A stretch of DNA of 64,000 bases from CAYVHU01 sp964451415 (GTDB lineage: Bacteria > Pseudomonadota > Alphaproteobacteria > Rhodospirillales > Magnetovibrionaceae). The DNA lies in NCBI GenBank assembly GCA_964451415.1, contig CAYVHU010000006.1:62001-126000 (forward strand), written 5' to 3'. The notes beneath the pieces were generated by a model, which had not been told where the DNA came from, did no database searches, and worked only from the letters and a program-made list of their open reading frames with translations. The translations under genes were made by a program, and so were the position numbers. Below are positions 1-8,499 of the stretch, in pieces (within the stretch, counting starts at the first letter, position 1; each line of letters opens with the position of its first letter).

Positions 1-1601
1 AAGTCCGAGGCCTGACGCACGCCGCGCGCCAGATTGTTTTCCATATCCAAAATGGTCGGCTTGCCCGCCCCCATGCACAGGGCGATATGGTCGAAGCCCA
101 TGGCATAGGCCTGATCGGCGCTCAGTTGTGCGGCAAACCGCACGCCACCGTACAGGCGGAAAGTTGCGCGGCGTTCCAGCAAAAGCCGCATGATTTTGAG
201 AAAATTCTTATCCCAGCGCACCGTAATGCCGTATTCCGCCACGCCGCCGAAGCCCGCCATGGTGCGCGCGTCCAGAGGCTCGCGGATGGTGCCGATGTTT
301 TCAATCGGTTCAAACGCTCGACGTTCGCCCATGGGCGTAATCCCCGACAACGCCGCATCCAGCGGTTCGATCTTCGCCCCATCAACGACGACCACGCCGT
401 GGCCTTCATTCATCAAATGATGGCTCAGCGCCGCCCCCGCCGGACCGGCCCCCACAACCAACACCTTGTAGCCACTTGAGGCCTTGGGCAGGGGACGACG
501 CAGGTTCAGCGGATTCCAGCGGGTAAGAAGACTGTAAAGTTCGAACCCCCACGGCAGTTCCAGCACGTCTTTCAAAATGCGGGTTTCGACCTCGGGAATG
601 TCAACCGGGTCCTGTTTTTGATAAATACACGCCTTCATACAGTCGTTGCAAATGCGGTGTCCGGTCCCCGCACACAACGGATTGTCCACCACGACAAAGG
701 CTAGCGCCGCAACCGCATAGCCTGCTATTTTGGCGCTATGCATTTCCGAAATGCGCTGTTCCAGCGGGCAGCCGGAAAGCTCGACTTCGAAAACGCTTTT
801 TTGGAATGCGCCGGTCTTGGCATCTCGCAAGCCCTTGGAACAGGAATCCTTGCCGCGTTCATGGCACAAAATGCAGTAATGCGCTTCATCCAGCGCGCCG
901 ACCAGATCGCACCCCTCATCGGTTAAGGCAAAACCGTCGCGCGGCGTGCGGCGTTCTTCCTTGAAATGAGCTGCCGCCACACCCGCAACGTGCGTCGTAT
1001 CCGTGGGCACCAGATGCATATAATCGGTTTTGGCGGGCTGGCGAAAAAGAACATCGTGTTCATGACGCTCACGTCCGGCATGACTCAATGTGGCCCACAC
1101 GGCGTAATCGAGGGCCTGTGCAATCTCGCCTGCGTGGGCCTTTTCGTCTTCAAGCCAGCGCATCACGGTGGCGGCGAAGCTGAACGGGGTCAACGCGCCC
1201 CCCATGACAGGTGCGAGGGTTGCTTCCAAGGCGGGGCCGTCTATTTTTTCGGCGTCTTCCGAGGTTTTGCCCTTGAGCGCGCGCCGCTGCACGAATTGAC
1301 GTTTGCAGGTGTAGAGGTCCGCTAAATCCGCATGTCGTCCTGTGAGGCTTTGCAGGGAACCTTCGATCTTGAACAAGGCGCCCATGAAGCCATCGACAAA
1401 GGGGGCCAGTTCCAGCAACAGACCCGCTTCGGCCTTGGGATCCAGAGTGTCCGCATCCTTGCGTGCCGCCTCCAGACGCGTTTTCAACGTCGGGTCGCCA
1501 CGCGTAAGAAAATCTACGAACGCCGCATCCACGCGCCTCAGCGCACCGTCATCGTAAAGGTCCGCAAATACAAAGCCGAATGCGAGGTCAAGCGCTGCCA
1601 T
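1..1601 (-). CDS. Fe-S/FAD pyridine-nucleotide oxidoreductase, glutamate-synthase small-subunit-like (3' part beyond window)
   Basis: This reading frame is open from an ATG at 1601 through the left edge, so about 533 N-terminal residues are present and the C-terminus is missing. The first 230 residues have no motif I recognise. Around residues 243-325 there are two cysteine groups: HYCILC followed by a further Cys (about 243, 246, 254), and a CxnCxxCxxxC cluster (about 310, 318, 321, 325). The second resembles the 4Fe-4S ligands of glutamate-synthase small subunits and dihydropyrimidine dehydrogenases. At about 383-390 comes a dinucleotide-binding GAGPAGAALSHHL motif. From family knowledge it should move electrons between NAD(P)H, FAD and Fe-S clusters; the substrate is unknown. 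The intergenic stretch to copA holds no other gene. Family assignment is fairly safe, precise function is not. Confidence 0.75.
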   Translation of the reverse strand, partial: MAALDLAFGFVFADLYDDGALRRVDAAFVDFLTRGDPTLKTRLEAARKDADTLDPKAEAGLLLELAPFVDGFMGALFKIEGSLQSLTGRHADLADLYTCKRQFVQRRALKGKTSEDAEKIDGPALEATLAPVMGGALTPFSFAATVMRWLEDEKAHAGEIAQALDYAVWATLSHAGRERHEHDVLFRQPAKTDYMHLVPTDTTHVAGVAAAHFKEERRTPRDGFALTDEGCDLVGALDEAHYCILCHERGKDSCSKGLRDAKTGAFQKSVFEVELSGCPLEQRISEMHSAKIAGYAVAALAFVVVDNPLCAGTGHRICNDCMKACIYQKQDPVDIPEVETRILKDVLELPWGFELYSLLTRWNPLNLRRPLPKASSGYKVLVVGAGPAGAALSHHLMNEGHGVVVVDGAKIEPLDAALSGITPMGERRAFEPIENIGTIREPLDARTMAGFGGVAEYGITVRWDKNFLKIMRLLLERRATFRLYGGVRFAAQLSADQAYAMGFDHIALCMGAGKPTILDMENNLARGVRQASD

Positions 1602-1717
1602 GATGTTTTTCCCGCCCGTAGAATTTCTTGATACCACCCTCACTTATACCAGCCTTGTTTTTGAACAGATACGCTGGTTTCACAAGCATTTAGTGTTAGC
1701 GTAAATCAACCCCTGTT

Positions 1718-1747
1718 GTTAATGTTATGCTCGTCGTTAATGTTATG
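1718..1747. repeat. 12-bp direct repeat upstream of copA
   Basis: GTTAATGTTATG occurs at 1718-1729 and again at 1736-1747, start-to-start 18 bp, just upstream of the possible copA promoter. It may be a tandem operator for a regulator of the copper genes. No CueR-like dyad was seen. The operator role is inference. Confidence 0.45.
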
Positions 1748-1748
1748 A

Positions 1749-1778
1749 TTGTGTAACCGTTTCCTAAATTAGTAATAC
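1749..1778 (+). promoter_or_regulatory. possible copA promoter
   Basis: TTGTGT (1749-1754) and TAATAC (1773-1778) are separated by 18 bp, about 40 bp before the copA start codon. The fit to a sigma-70 promoter is moderate, and the direct repeats lie directly upstream. Confidence 0.35.
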
Positions 1779-1818
1779 GCAGAAATTCTGTTTGTGTGGC
1801 CAATTTAAGGTGAAATCA

Positions 1819-4320
1819 ATGGAAACCGACCGGAAGTTCATAAATGACCCTGTTTGCGGAATGGAGGTCGATCCTGCGACATCGGCCGCTTCGCAGGAGG
1901 TTTCCAGAAAAACATATTATTTCTGTTCCGACGCCTGTCACAACACATTCCAGCAAGATCCGGGAAAATATACCGGTGCTGCGGCCCCGAAGACGCAACC
2001 CGAGCATGAGCACGAGCATGGTCATCCCCGCGTCCCGTCCGATCCCGTGGCTCATGAACAAAAGATCCGTCTGGGTATCAAGGGCATGAGTTGCGCATCG
2101 TGCGTCGTGGATATCGAAAGCGCCCTGCTTGACGTTACCGGCGTTGTTTCGGCGAGTGTCAATTACCCGGCGGCAACGGTGGAAGTTATCTACAAACCGG
2201 AAGACGTGCACTTCGATGTGCTGCGCGCCACCATTGAGAGCACCGGCTACAAAGCCGTCGACCCGACGCCCGCGACCGAAGAAGGCGTGGACCAGGAACA
2301 AAAAGAACGCGAACAGGAATACCGGACCTTGATGAACAAGTTCTGGTTCGCGGGCCTGGTTTCCATACCCAACGTCTTTTTCATGTATCCTGGCGTGATT
2401 CCCCCCATCGCCAATTGGATGCCGCCGGGAAGCCTTGAACGAACCATTGTGTGGTCGATCCTCGGTCTGTTGACCCTGCCGGTCATGTTCTGGTCGGGAT
2501 CGCAGTTTTTCACCGGCATGTGGGCGGCGCTTAAACACCGTTCGGCCAACATGCATACCTTGATTTCCATCGGTGTCACGGCGGCCTTCGCCTATTCGGT
2601 CGTGGCAACGGCGTTTCCGGAATTGTTTCCCGCGCGCGAACTTGCCGAACCCTTCTGGGATGTGGTCACGGTCGTCATCGCCCTGGTGGTGTTCGGTCTG
2701 GCCCTGGAAAGCAAGGCCAAGGGCGCGACATCACAAGCGATCAACAAACTGATCGGTTTGCAGGCGAAAACGGCCCGGGTGCTGCGTGACGGCAAGGAAA
2801 TCGATATTCCCGCCGAAGAGGTTCTGGTCGGCGACATCGTCATCGTGCGCCCGGGCGAAAAAATTCCCGTTGACGGCGAGATTATCGAGGGCGCCAGCGC
2901 CATCGATGAATCCATGATCACCGGTGAATCCATGCCCGTCGAAAAGACCGTCGGCGACGAAGCCATCGGCGGCACCATGAACAAGACGGGGAGTTTTCGC
3001 ATCAACGTCACCAAGGTGGGCAAGGACACCGCGCTGGCTTCGATCATCACCCTGGTTCAGGAAGCCCAGGGATCGAAGGCCCCGATCCAGCGCATCGTTG
3101 ACCAGGTTTCGGGGTATTTTGTTCCATCCGTGATGATCCTGGCCGTGGGGGCGTTTGTCGTGTGGTACGACTTCGGCCCGGAACCGCAGTTTATCTATGC
3201 GACCATCGTCTTTGTCACCACGCTGATTATCGCGTGTCCGTGTGCACTGGGTCTGGCAACGCCGACCTCGTTAACGGTGGGGATTGGAAAAGGAGCCGAG
3301 AACGGCATCTTGATCCGTTCCGGTGATGCTTTGCAGACGGCGGAAAAAATCACCGCCATCGTCATCGATAAAACCGGCACCATCACCAAGGGTCAGCCGG
3401 AATTGACCGATGTGGTGGTCATGCCCGGTTTTGAAAAAGACGACGTGTTGAAGCTTGCGGCGTCGTTAGAGCGCGGATCCGAACACCCCCTTGGCGAGGC
3501 CATCGTCAAAGGGGCAGAAGCAAAAAGCCTCTCTTTGTCGGATGCACAAAACTTCCAGGCCATCGCCGGCCATGGGGTGAAAGGCCTCATCGAGGGCAAG
3601 GACGTCATGTTGGGCAACGAAAAACTCATGGTGGACCAAAACATCGAAGCCAAGGGTCTTCTCGATATCGCCGCGACCCTGGCCCCCCAAGGCAAGACGC
3701 CGATGTTTGTTGCCATTGATGGCAAAGCCGCCGGTGTCATTGCCGTTGCCGACACGGTGAAGCCCGACTCAAAGGCTGCCGTCAAAGCGCTTCAGGATTT
3801 GAACATTGAAGTGATCATGCTGACGGGCGACAACAAGCTCACCGCCGAGGCCATTGCCAAAGAGGTCGGCGTTGACAAGGTTCTCGCCGAGGTCCTGCCC
3901 GATCAAAAGGCCCACGAAGTGCAAAAACTTCAATCCGAAGGCAAGATCGTCGCCATGGTCGGCGACGGCATCAACGACGCACCCGCCCTGGCCATCGCCG
4001 ATGTCGGTCTGGCCATCGGCACCGGCACGGACGTCGCCATCGAGGCCAGCGACATCACCTTGATCAAGGGCAGCCTGATGGGCGTGGTCACGGCCATCGA
4101 AATCAGCCGCGCCACCATGCGCAATGTCCGCCAGAACCTGCTTGGGGCCTTCGGTTACAATTTCCTCGGCGTGCCGGTGGCCATGGGCGTGTTCTATCCG
4201 TTCTTCGGCATCTTGCTCTCGCCGATCATTGCCGGTGCGGCCATGGCGTTCAGTTCCGTAAGCGTTGCCACCAATGCCAACCGCCTGCGCTTCTTCAAGC
4301 CGAAAGGACAAACCTCATGA
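1819..4320 (+). CDS. copA: copper-exporting P1B-type ATPase CopA with N-terminal YHS domain
   Basis: The product (833 aa) is a Cu(I)-pumping inner-membrane ATPase. An N-terminal YHS-type domain (about 8-53, with Cys13, Cys36 and Cys40) is followed by a His/Glu-rich linker (HEHEHGH) and one heavy-metal-associated domain with CASC at 92-95. The membrane CPC motif is at about 473-475, the phosphorylation site DKTGT at 517 and the hinge GDGINDAP at about 715-722. The last helices carry YN and MxxSS residues typical of Cu(I)-ATPases. I chose ATG 1819 because AAGGTG lies 8 nt upstream; an in-frame ATG at 1792 would add nine residues. It overlaps the following cupredoxin gene by 4 bp (ATGA). The CPC motif argues for copper or silver rather than zinc. 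Confidence 0.93.
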   Translation: METDRKFINDPVCGMEVDPATSAASQEVSRKTYYFCSDACHNTFQQDPGKYTGAAAPKTQPEHEHEHGHPRVPSDPVAHEQKIRLGIKGMSCASCVVDIESALLDVTGVVSASVNYPAATVEVIYKPEDVHFDVLRATIESTGYKAVDPTPATEEGVDQEQKEREQEYRTLMNKFWFAGLVSIPNVFFMYPGVIPPIANWMPPGSLERTIVWSILGLLTLPVMFWSGSQFFTGMWAALKHRSANMHTLISIGVTAAFAYSVVATAFPELFPARELAEPFWDVVTVVIALVVFGLALESKAKGATSQAINKLIGLQAKTARVLRDGKEIDIPAEEVLVGDIVIVRPGEKIPVDGEIIEGASAIDESMITGESMPVEKTVGDEAIGGTMNKTGSFRINVTKVGKDTALASIITLVQEAQGSKAPIQRIVDQVSGYFVPSVMILAVGAFVVWYDFGPEPQFIYATIVFVTTLIIACPCALGLATPTSLTVGIGKGAENGILIRSGDALQTAEKITAIVIDKTGTITKGQPELTDVVVMPGFEKDDVLKLAASLERGSEHPLGEAIVKGAEAKSLSLSDAQNFQAIAGHGVKGLIEGKDVMLGNEKLMVDQNIEAKGLLDIAATLAPQGKTPMFVAIDGKAAGVIAVADTVKPDSKAAVKALQDLNIEVIMLTGDNKLTAEAIAKEVGVDKVLAEVLPDQKAHEVQKLQSEGKIVAMVGDGINDAPALAIADVGLAIGTGTDVAIEASDITLIKGSLMGVVTAIEISRATMRNVRQNLLGAFGYNFLGVPVAMGVFYPFFGILLSPIIAGAAMAFSSVSVATNANRLRFFKPKGQTS

Positions 4321-4691
4321 CCCCCGATCAATGGCTTGTTACAGCGCTCGGTTTTGCTCTGATCGCCTTTATCATCTGGTTCTTTTGGTTGAAAAAAGCG
4401 AAGGGAACGGCGGCCACACAATCGGGCGACTATCAAGAAGCCCTGATCGTGGTCAAGGGCGGCTATAGCCCGGACACCATCGTCGTGGTCAAGGGGCGCC
4501 CCGTACGCCTGAACTTCCGCCGCGACGAAACGGCGGCGTGTTCGGAAATGGTCCTGTTTCCGGACTTCGATAAAAGCGCGAAGCTTCCGACCGGCGAAAC
4601 CGTTCCTATCGAGTTCATACCCAAAGAAACGGGTGAATTCGAATTCGCCTGCCAGATGGGTATGCTGCGCGGAAAACTGATCGTGGAATAA
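4317..4691 (+). CDS. membrane-anchored cupredoxin-domain protein
   Basis: This 124-aa protein has one N-terminal transmembrane helix (about 7-27) followed by a cupredoxin-like beta domain of about 90 residues. Candidate metal ligands are in AACSEMVLFPDF (Cys, Met) and FACQMGMLRG (Cys, Met) near the C-terminus. Its start overlaps the copA stop in ATGA, so the two are translationally coupled. By context it probably receives or presents copper on the periplasmic face next to CopA. The fold is inferred from the pattern of the C-terminal ligand loop; a histidine ligand of classical type-1 sites is not obvious, so the site may be an unusual Cys/Met one. Confidence 0.8.
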   Translation: MTPDQWLVTALGFALIAFIIWFFWLKKAKGTAATQSGDYQEALIVVKGGYSPDTIVVVKGRPVRLNFRRDETAACSEMVLFPDFDKSAKLPTGETVPIEFIPKETGEFEFACQMGMLRGKLIVE

Positions 4692-4727
4692 AAACCAACT
4701 TTTGTCGGCTACTTCCAGATTGGCCCA

Positions 4728-6242
4728 TTATTTCCAGATCGGCTTGCCCGTACCAGGCAGGCCCAGTTCCGCCCACATATCTGTGACCTTATCGACAACG
4801 TTTTGGTCCATACGGATCTTACGGCCCCATTCGCGCGTCGTTTCCGGCCCGATCTTGGTTGTGGCGTCAATGCCCATTTTCGATCCCAGACCGGACCGCT
4901 GTGAGGCGAAATCCAGATAATCAATGGGCGTGTTCTCCACCAATGTCACATCGCGCACCGGATCGACATTGGTGGACAACGCCCACATCACATCGTCCCA
5001 GTTGCGCGCATCGATATCCTCATCCACGATGATCACAAATTTGGTGTAGGTAAACTGACGCAGGTACGACCACACGCCCAGCATGATGCGCTTGGCATGG
5101 CCGGGATAGGCCTTTTTCATACTCACCACCGCCATGCGATAGGAACACGCTTCAGGCGGCAGCCAAAAATCGCGCACTTCGGGGAATTGCTGCGTGAACA
5201 AAGGCACGAACACATCATTCAAAGCCTCGCCCAGAACGCTGGGTTCGTCCGGCGGACGGGCGGTGTAGGTGGACAGGTAAATCGGATCACGCCGGTGCGT
5301 GATGGTTTGGATGGTAAACACCGGAAACGGTTCGACATTATTGTAGTAGCCGGTGTGATCGCCGTAGGGGCCCTCACGGCCTTGTTCGCTCAAACTCACG
5401 TGGCCTTCGAGAATAATTTCGGCACTGGCGGGCACTTGCAGCGGCACGGACTTGCAGTTCACAAGTTCAACTTTTTTGCCGCGCAACAACCCTGCGAATT
5501 GATATTCCGATAGCGTGTCGGGCACCGGCGTCACAGCGGCGAGGATGGTCCCCGGGTCCGTGCCGATGGCGACCGCAAGGGGCATGGGATCGTCGCATTT
5601 TTCTTTCCAGCGTGCAAAATGCTGCGCCCCACCGCGATGGTTCAGCCAACGCATCAAGGTGGTGTTGCGTCCCGTCACCTGCATGCGGTAGATGCCCAGG
5701 TTCGGCGCATCGCGTTTGTCGATATCGGGTTCGGGACCCATAGTGACAACCAACGGCCAGGTGATCAGCGGTGCCGGTTCACCGGGCCAGCAGCCCTGGA
5801 TCGGAAAGGCGCTCAGGTCCACGTCGTCGCCGCTCACCACGACGTCCTGGCACGGTGCGTTTTTCACCGTCTTCGGCTTCATGGACAAAACGGTCTTGAT
5901 CAGTGGCGCCATGCCCAGCGCTTCTTTCCATCCGCCGGGCGGTTCGGGCTGGCGCAAAAAAGCCAGGGTTTCGCCGACGCTTTTCAAGTCCTTGCGCTGG
6001 CGTCCCATGCCGCGCGCCACGCGTTCAACGGTACCGAACAAATTGACCAGAACTGGCATGCCATACGCACGTCCGTCTTCGCGCAGCGGATTTTCAAACA
6101 ACACCGCAGGGCCGCCCTCACGCATCAAGCGGGTCTGGATTTCCGTCATTTCCAGATGTGGGGACACCCCATGGGAAACCCGCACAAGATCACCCGTTCG
6201 TTCCAAATCATCCATAAAATCGCGCAAAGATGTATAAGCCAT
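4728..6242 (-). CDS. ubiD: UbiD-family 4-hydroxy-3-polyprenylbenzoate decarboxylase
   Basis: At 504 aa this is close to the usual UbiD length of about 490-500. It starts MAYTSLRDFMDDLERTG, the typical UbiD opening, and contains the family signature GREGPYGDHTGYYN at about residue 285-300, with acidic and arginine residues of the prenylated-FMN active site. It decarboxylates the prenylated 4-hydroxybenzoate ring in ubiquinone synthesis, needing prenyl-FMN made by UbiX, which is not in this window. I chose the ATG at 6242 from the family N-terminus; an in-frame ATG at 6290 would add 16 residues and has no better ribosome site. It is divergent from the GAF/HD-GYP gene. The assignment to ubiquinone synthesis rather than another aromatic acid is from sequence resemblance only. 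Confidence 0.92.
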   Translation of the reverse strand: MAYTSLRDFMDDLERTGDLVRVSHGVSPHLEMTEIQTRLMREGGPAVLFENPLREDGRAYGMPVLVNLFGTVERVARGMGRQRKDLKSVGETLAFLRQPEPPGGWKEALGMAPLIKTVLSMKPKTVKNAPCQDVVVSGDDVDLSAFPIQGCWPGEPAPLITWPLVVTMGPEPDIDKRDAPNLGIYRMQVTGRNTTLMRWLNHRGGAQHFARWKEKCDDPMPLAVAIGTDPGTILAAVTPVPDTLSEYQFAGLLRGKKVELVNCKSVPLQVPASAEIILEGHVSLSEQGREGPYGDHTGYYNNVEPFPVFTIQTITHRRDPIYLSTYTARPPDEPSVLGEALNDVFVPLFTQQFPEVRDFWLPPEACSYRMAVVSMKKAYPGHAKRIMLGVWSYLRQFTYTKFVIIVDEDIDARNWDDVMWALSTNVDPVRDVTLVENTPIDYLDFASQRSGLGSKMGIDATTKIGPETTREWGRKIRMDQNVVDKVTDMWAELGLPGTGKPIWK

Positions 6243-6432
6243 GGCGACACTGTTCCCGGCTTTGAGATGGCGTTCAATGAAAAAACGCATCCGAGCTTGA
6301 TAATTAGGCGGATTGCATCATCTAAATAGAAGGAATGCATCATTTTCTAACCGTGCAATTGGTGATTAAATCTTATCTCATGGGGATTGTCGGCGCCGAA
6401 GGGCCCAAAGCCAGATTTAAGGTCAAAACAGT

Positions 6433-8283
6433 ATGCGCATGAGCTGCCCGCCAAAGCGCGAAAACGTCACAATACCGCGCGACGATTATGCGAAGCTGAT
6501 CGAAATCGGTATCGCGCTTTCGGCGGAGCGCGACCATGAAAAATTGTTGGAAACGATCTTACTGGAAGCCAAGGCGTTGACCCGTGCAGACGGCGGAACG
6601 CTTTATCTGTGCGGCAATATGGTTGAACGCGAAGGGGCTCACGAACCCGAGTTCGAGGCCGAGGCCGATGGACGATACCTCAAGTTCGAAATCATGCGTA
6701 CCGATTCGCTGGACATCGCCAAAGGCGGCACCACGGGTCAGGCGATCCCCTTTGCCCCCATCAGCGTTTACGATCTTGCAACCGGTGCGCCCAACCACAA
6801 AAACGTCGCCGCGCATGTGGCACTGAGCGGCGAAACGGTCAACATCGCCGATGTTTACGAAACAAGCGAATTCGATTTTACCGGACCGCGCAAATTCGAC
6901 GCGGCCACGGGCTATCGTTCCAAATCGTTTCTCAATGTCCCGCTGAAGAACCACCAAAAGGAAATCATCGGCATCTTGCAATTGCTGAATGCCCTGGATG
7001 AACACGCCATACCGGTGCCTTTTTCAGCAGACGTCGTGCCGATGATCGAGGCCCTGGCCTCCCAGGCCGCAGTGGCGGTGGAAAATCAGATGCTTCTGGA
7101 TGCCCAAGCCCGTCTTCTGGACAGTTTCATCATGGTTCTGGGTGGCGCCATCGACGCCAAATCGCCCTACACCGGCGGTCACTGCGCGCGCGTGCCGGAA
7201 CTGGCCCGCATGCTGGCCGAAGCGGCGGTCAGGGCGGACCATGGCTCGCTCAAAGACTTCACCCTGGATGAAGGCGGCTTTCGCGAAATGTATCTGGCGA
7301 GTTGGCTGCACGATTGCGGCAAGGTGGTGACGCCCGATTATGTGGTCGACAAGGCCACCAAACTGGAAACCATTTACGACCGCATTCACGAAGTGCGCAT
7401 GCGCTTCGAGGTGAAAAAACGAGATGCGGAGATCGCATACTGGAAAGCCGTCGCGCAAGGCGGCGACGAGGCCACCTTGAAAGCGCAACGCGATGATGCG
7501 GTGGCACGCCTTAACGACGACTTCGCCTTCGTTGCCGAATGCAACGTCGGCAGCGAATCCATGGCCGAAGACAAGATCAAACGTTTGCAGCAAATCTCCG
7601 CTCAAACATGGCTCCGCACCTTGGATGACCGCCTCGGTGTCTCACATGTGGAATTGCTGCGCAAAGAAATCGAACAAGCGCAGCCCCTTCCCGTTATCGA
7701 ACCGCTTCTGGCCGATAAAGCCGCTCACATTTTCAAGCGGGACGGAACCTTCGAGGCCCCGAATGCAGACAAGTACGGCTTCGACATGCATGTGCCTAAA
7801 AACCTGTTCAACCGGGGCGAACTGTACAACCTGTCCATCACCCGCGGAACATTGAGCGAAGAAGACCGTTACATCATCCAGAACCATGTGGCGCAAACCA
7901 TTGTCATGCTGGGACAAATGCCGTTCCCCAAACACCTGCGCAATGTGCCGGAATATGCAGGCGCTCACCACGAAACTTTGATCGGAACCGGCTACCCGCG
8001 CAAGCTGTCCAAGGAAAGCATGTCGGTGCCCGCACGCATCATGGCGATCGCCGACGTATTCGAGGCCTTGACCGCCGCCGATCGTCCCTACAAAAAAGCC
8101 AAAACCTTAAGTGAGAGCATCCGCATCCTTTCGTTCATGGTCAAGGACCAGCACATTGATGCGGATCTGTTTCATCTGTTGTTGGAAAGCGGTGTTTACA
8201 AGGATTACGCGGAGAAGTTCCTGAAGCCCGCACAGCACGACGACGTCGAGCTTTCACAATACTTGGACAAAACCACCGCGTGA
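6433..8283 (+). CDS. GAF-domain HD-GYP protein, probable cyclic-di-GMP phosphodiesterase
   Basis: The 616-aa product has an N-terminal GAF sensor (about 20-215) and a C-terminal HD-GYP domain, with no transmembrane segment. HD-GYP motifs are present: HDCGK at about 293, HHETLIGTGYP at about 512, and a PARIMAIADVFEAL motif after it. About 190 residues separate the HD and HHE elements, far more than in a compact HD-GYP domain. The extra part looks helical and charged (residues about 310-440). The metal-binding His and Asp residues seem kept, so hydrolysis of cyclic di-GMP is expected from the family. The start could be ATG 6433 or 6439. It stands alone, so the GAF signal and the target are unknown. 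Confidence 0.85.
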   Translation: MRMSCPPKRENVTIPRDDYAKLIEIGIALSAERDHEKLLETILLEAKALTRADGGTLYLCGNMVEREGAHEPEFEAEADGRYLKFEIMRTDSLDIAKGGTTGQAIPFAPISVYDLATGAPNHKNVAAHVALSGETVNIADVYETSEFDFTGPRKFDAATGYRSKSFLNVPLKNHQKEIIGILQLLNALDEHAIPVPFSADVVPMIEALASQAAVAVENQMLLDAQARLLDSFIMVLGGAIDAKSPYTGGHCARVPELARMLAEAAVRADHGSLKDFTLDEGGFREMYLASWLHDCGKVVTPDYVVDKATKLETIYDRIHEVRMRFEVKKRDAEIAYWKAVAQGGDEATLKAQRDDAVARLNDDFAFVAECNVGSESMAEDKIKRLQQISAQTWLRTLDDRLGVSHVELLRKEIEQAQPLPVIEPLLADKAAHIFKRDGTFEAPNADKYGFDMHVPKNLFNRGELYNLSITRGTLSEEDRYIIQNHVAQTIVMLGQMPFPKHLRNVPEYAGAHHETLIGTGYPRKLSKESMSVPARIMAIADVFEALTAADRPYKKAKTLSESIRILSFMVKDQHIDADLFHLLLESGVYKDYAEKFLKPAQHDDVELSQYLDKTTA

Positions 8284-8307
8284 TCTTGATGTGTTATATA
8301 ATCAAGA
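8284..8307. repeat. inverted repeat after the HD-GYP gene
   Basis: TCTTGAT (8284-8290) and ATCAAGA (8301-8307) form a 7-bp stem with a 10-nt AT-rich loop directly after the stop codon. It lacks a GC-rich stem and a long T-run, so it could be a weak terminator or an operator for the downstream KAP gene. Confidence 0.35.
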
Positions 8308-8499
8308 CTTTCAATGCTAAGTGGCGGCAATCACACCTCATGGAGACGACTTTCCCGGTCGCCTATACAGGCTGTCGAGTATCAAGTTCCCAAAGGGATA
8401 GCCTTTGCATCGAATAGACATGATGCGTGAAGTCTTTTCAAACCTTTAGGGTATGAGCCCGAAATAGACTTGGCAGAACCTTGCGGAAAAAAAGATCCC

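Noticed and set aside
1792..1818. Earlier in-frame start for copA at 1792
   Set aside because: It would add nine residues before the typical N-terminus, while AAGGTG is well placed for ATG 1819.
8470..8499. TTG start for the KAP gene at 8470
   Set aside because: TTG is a weak start and the added ten residues look like leader. ATG 8500 is more likely.
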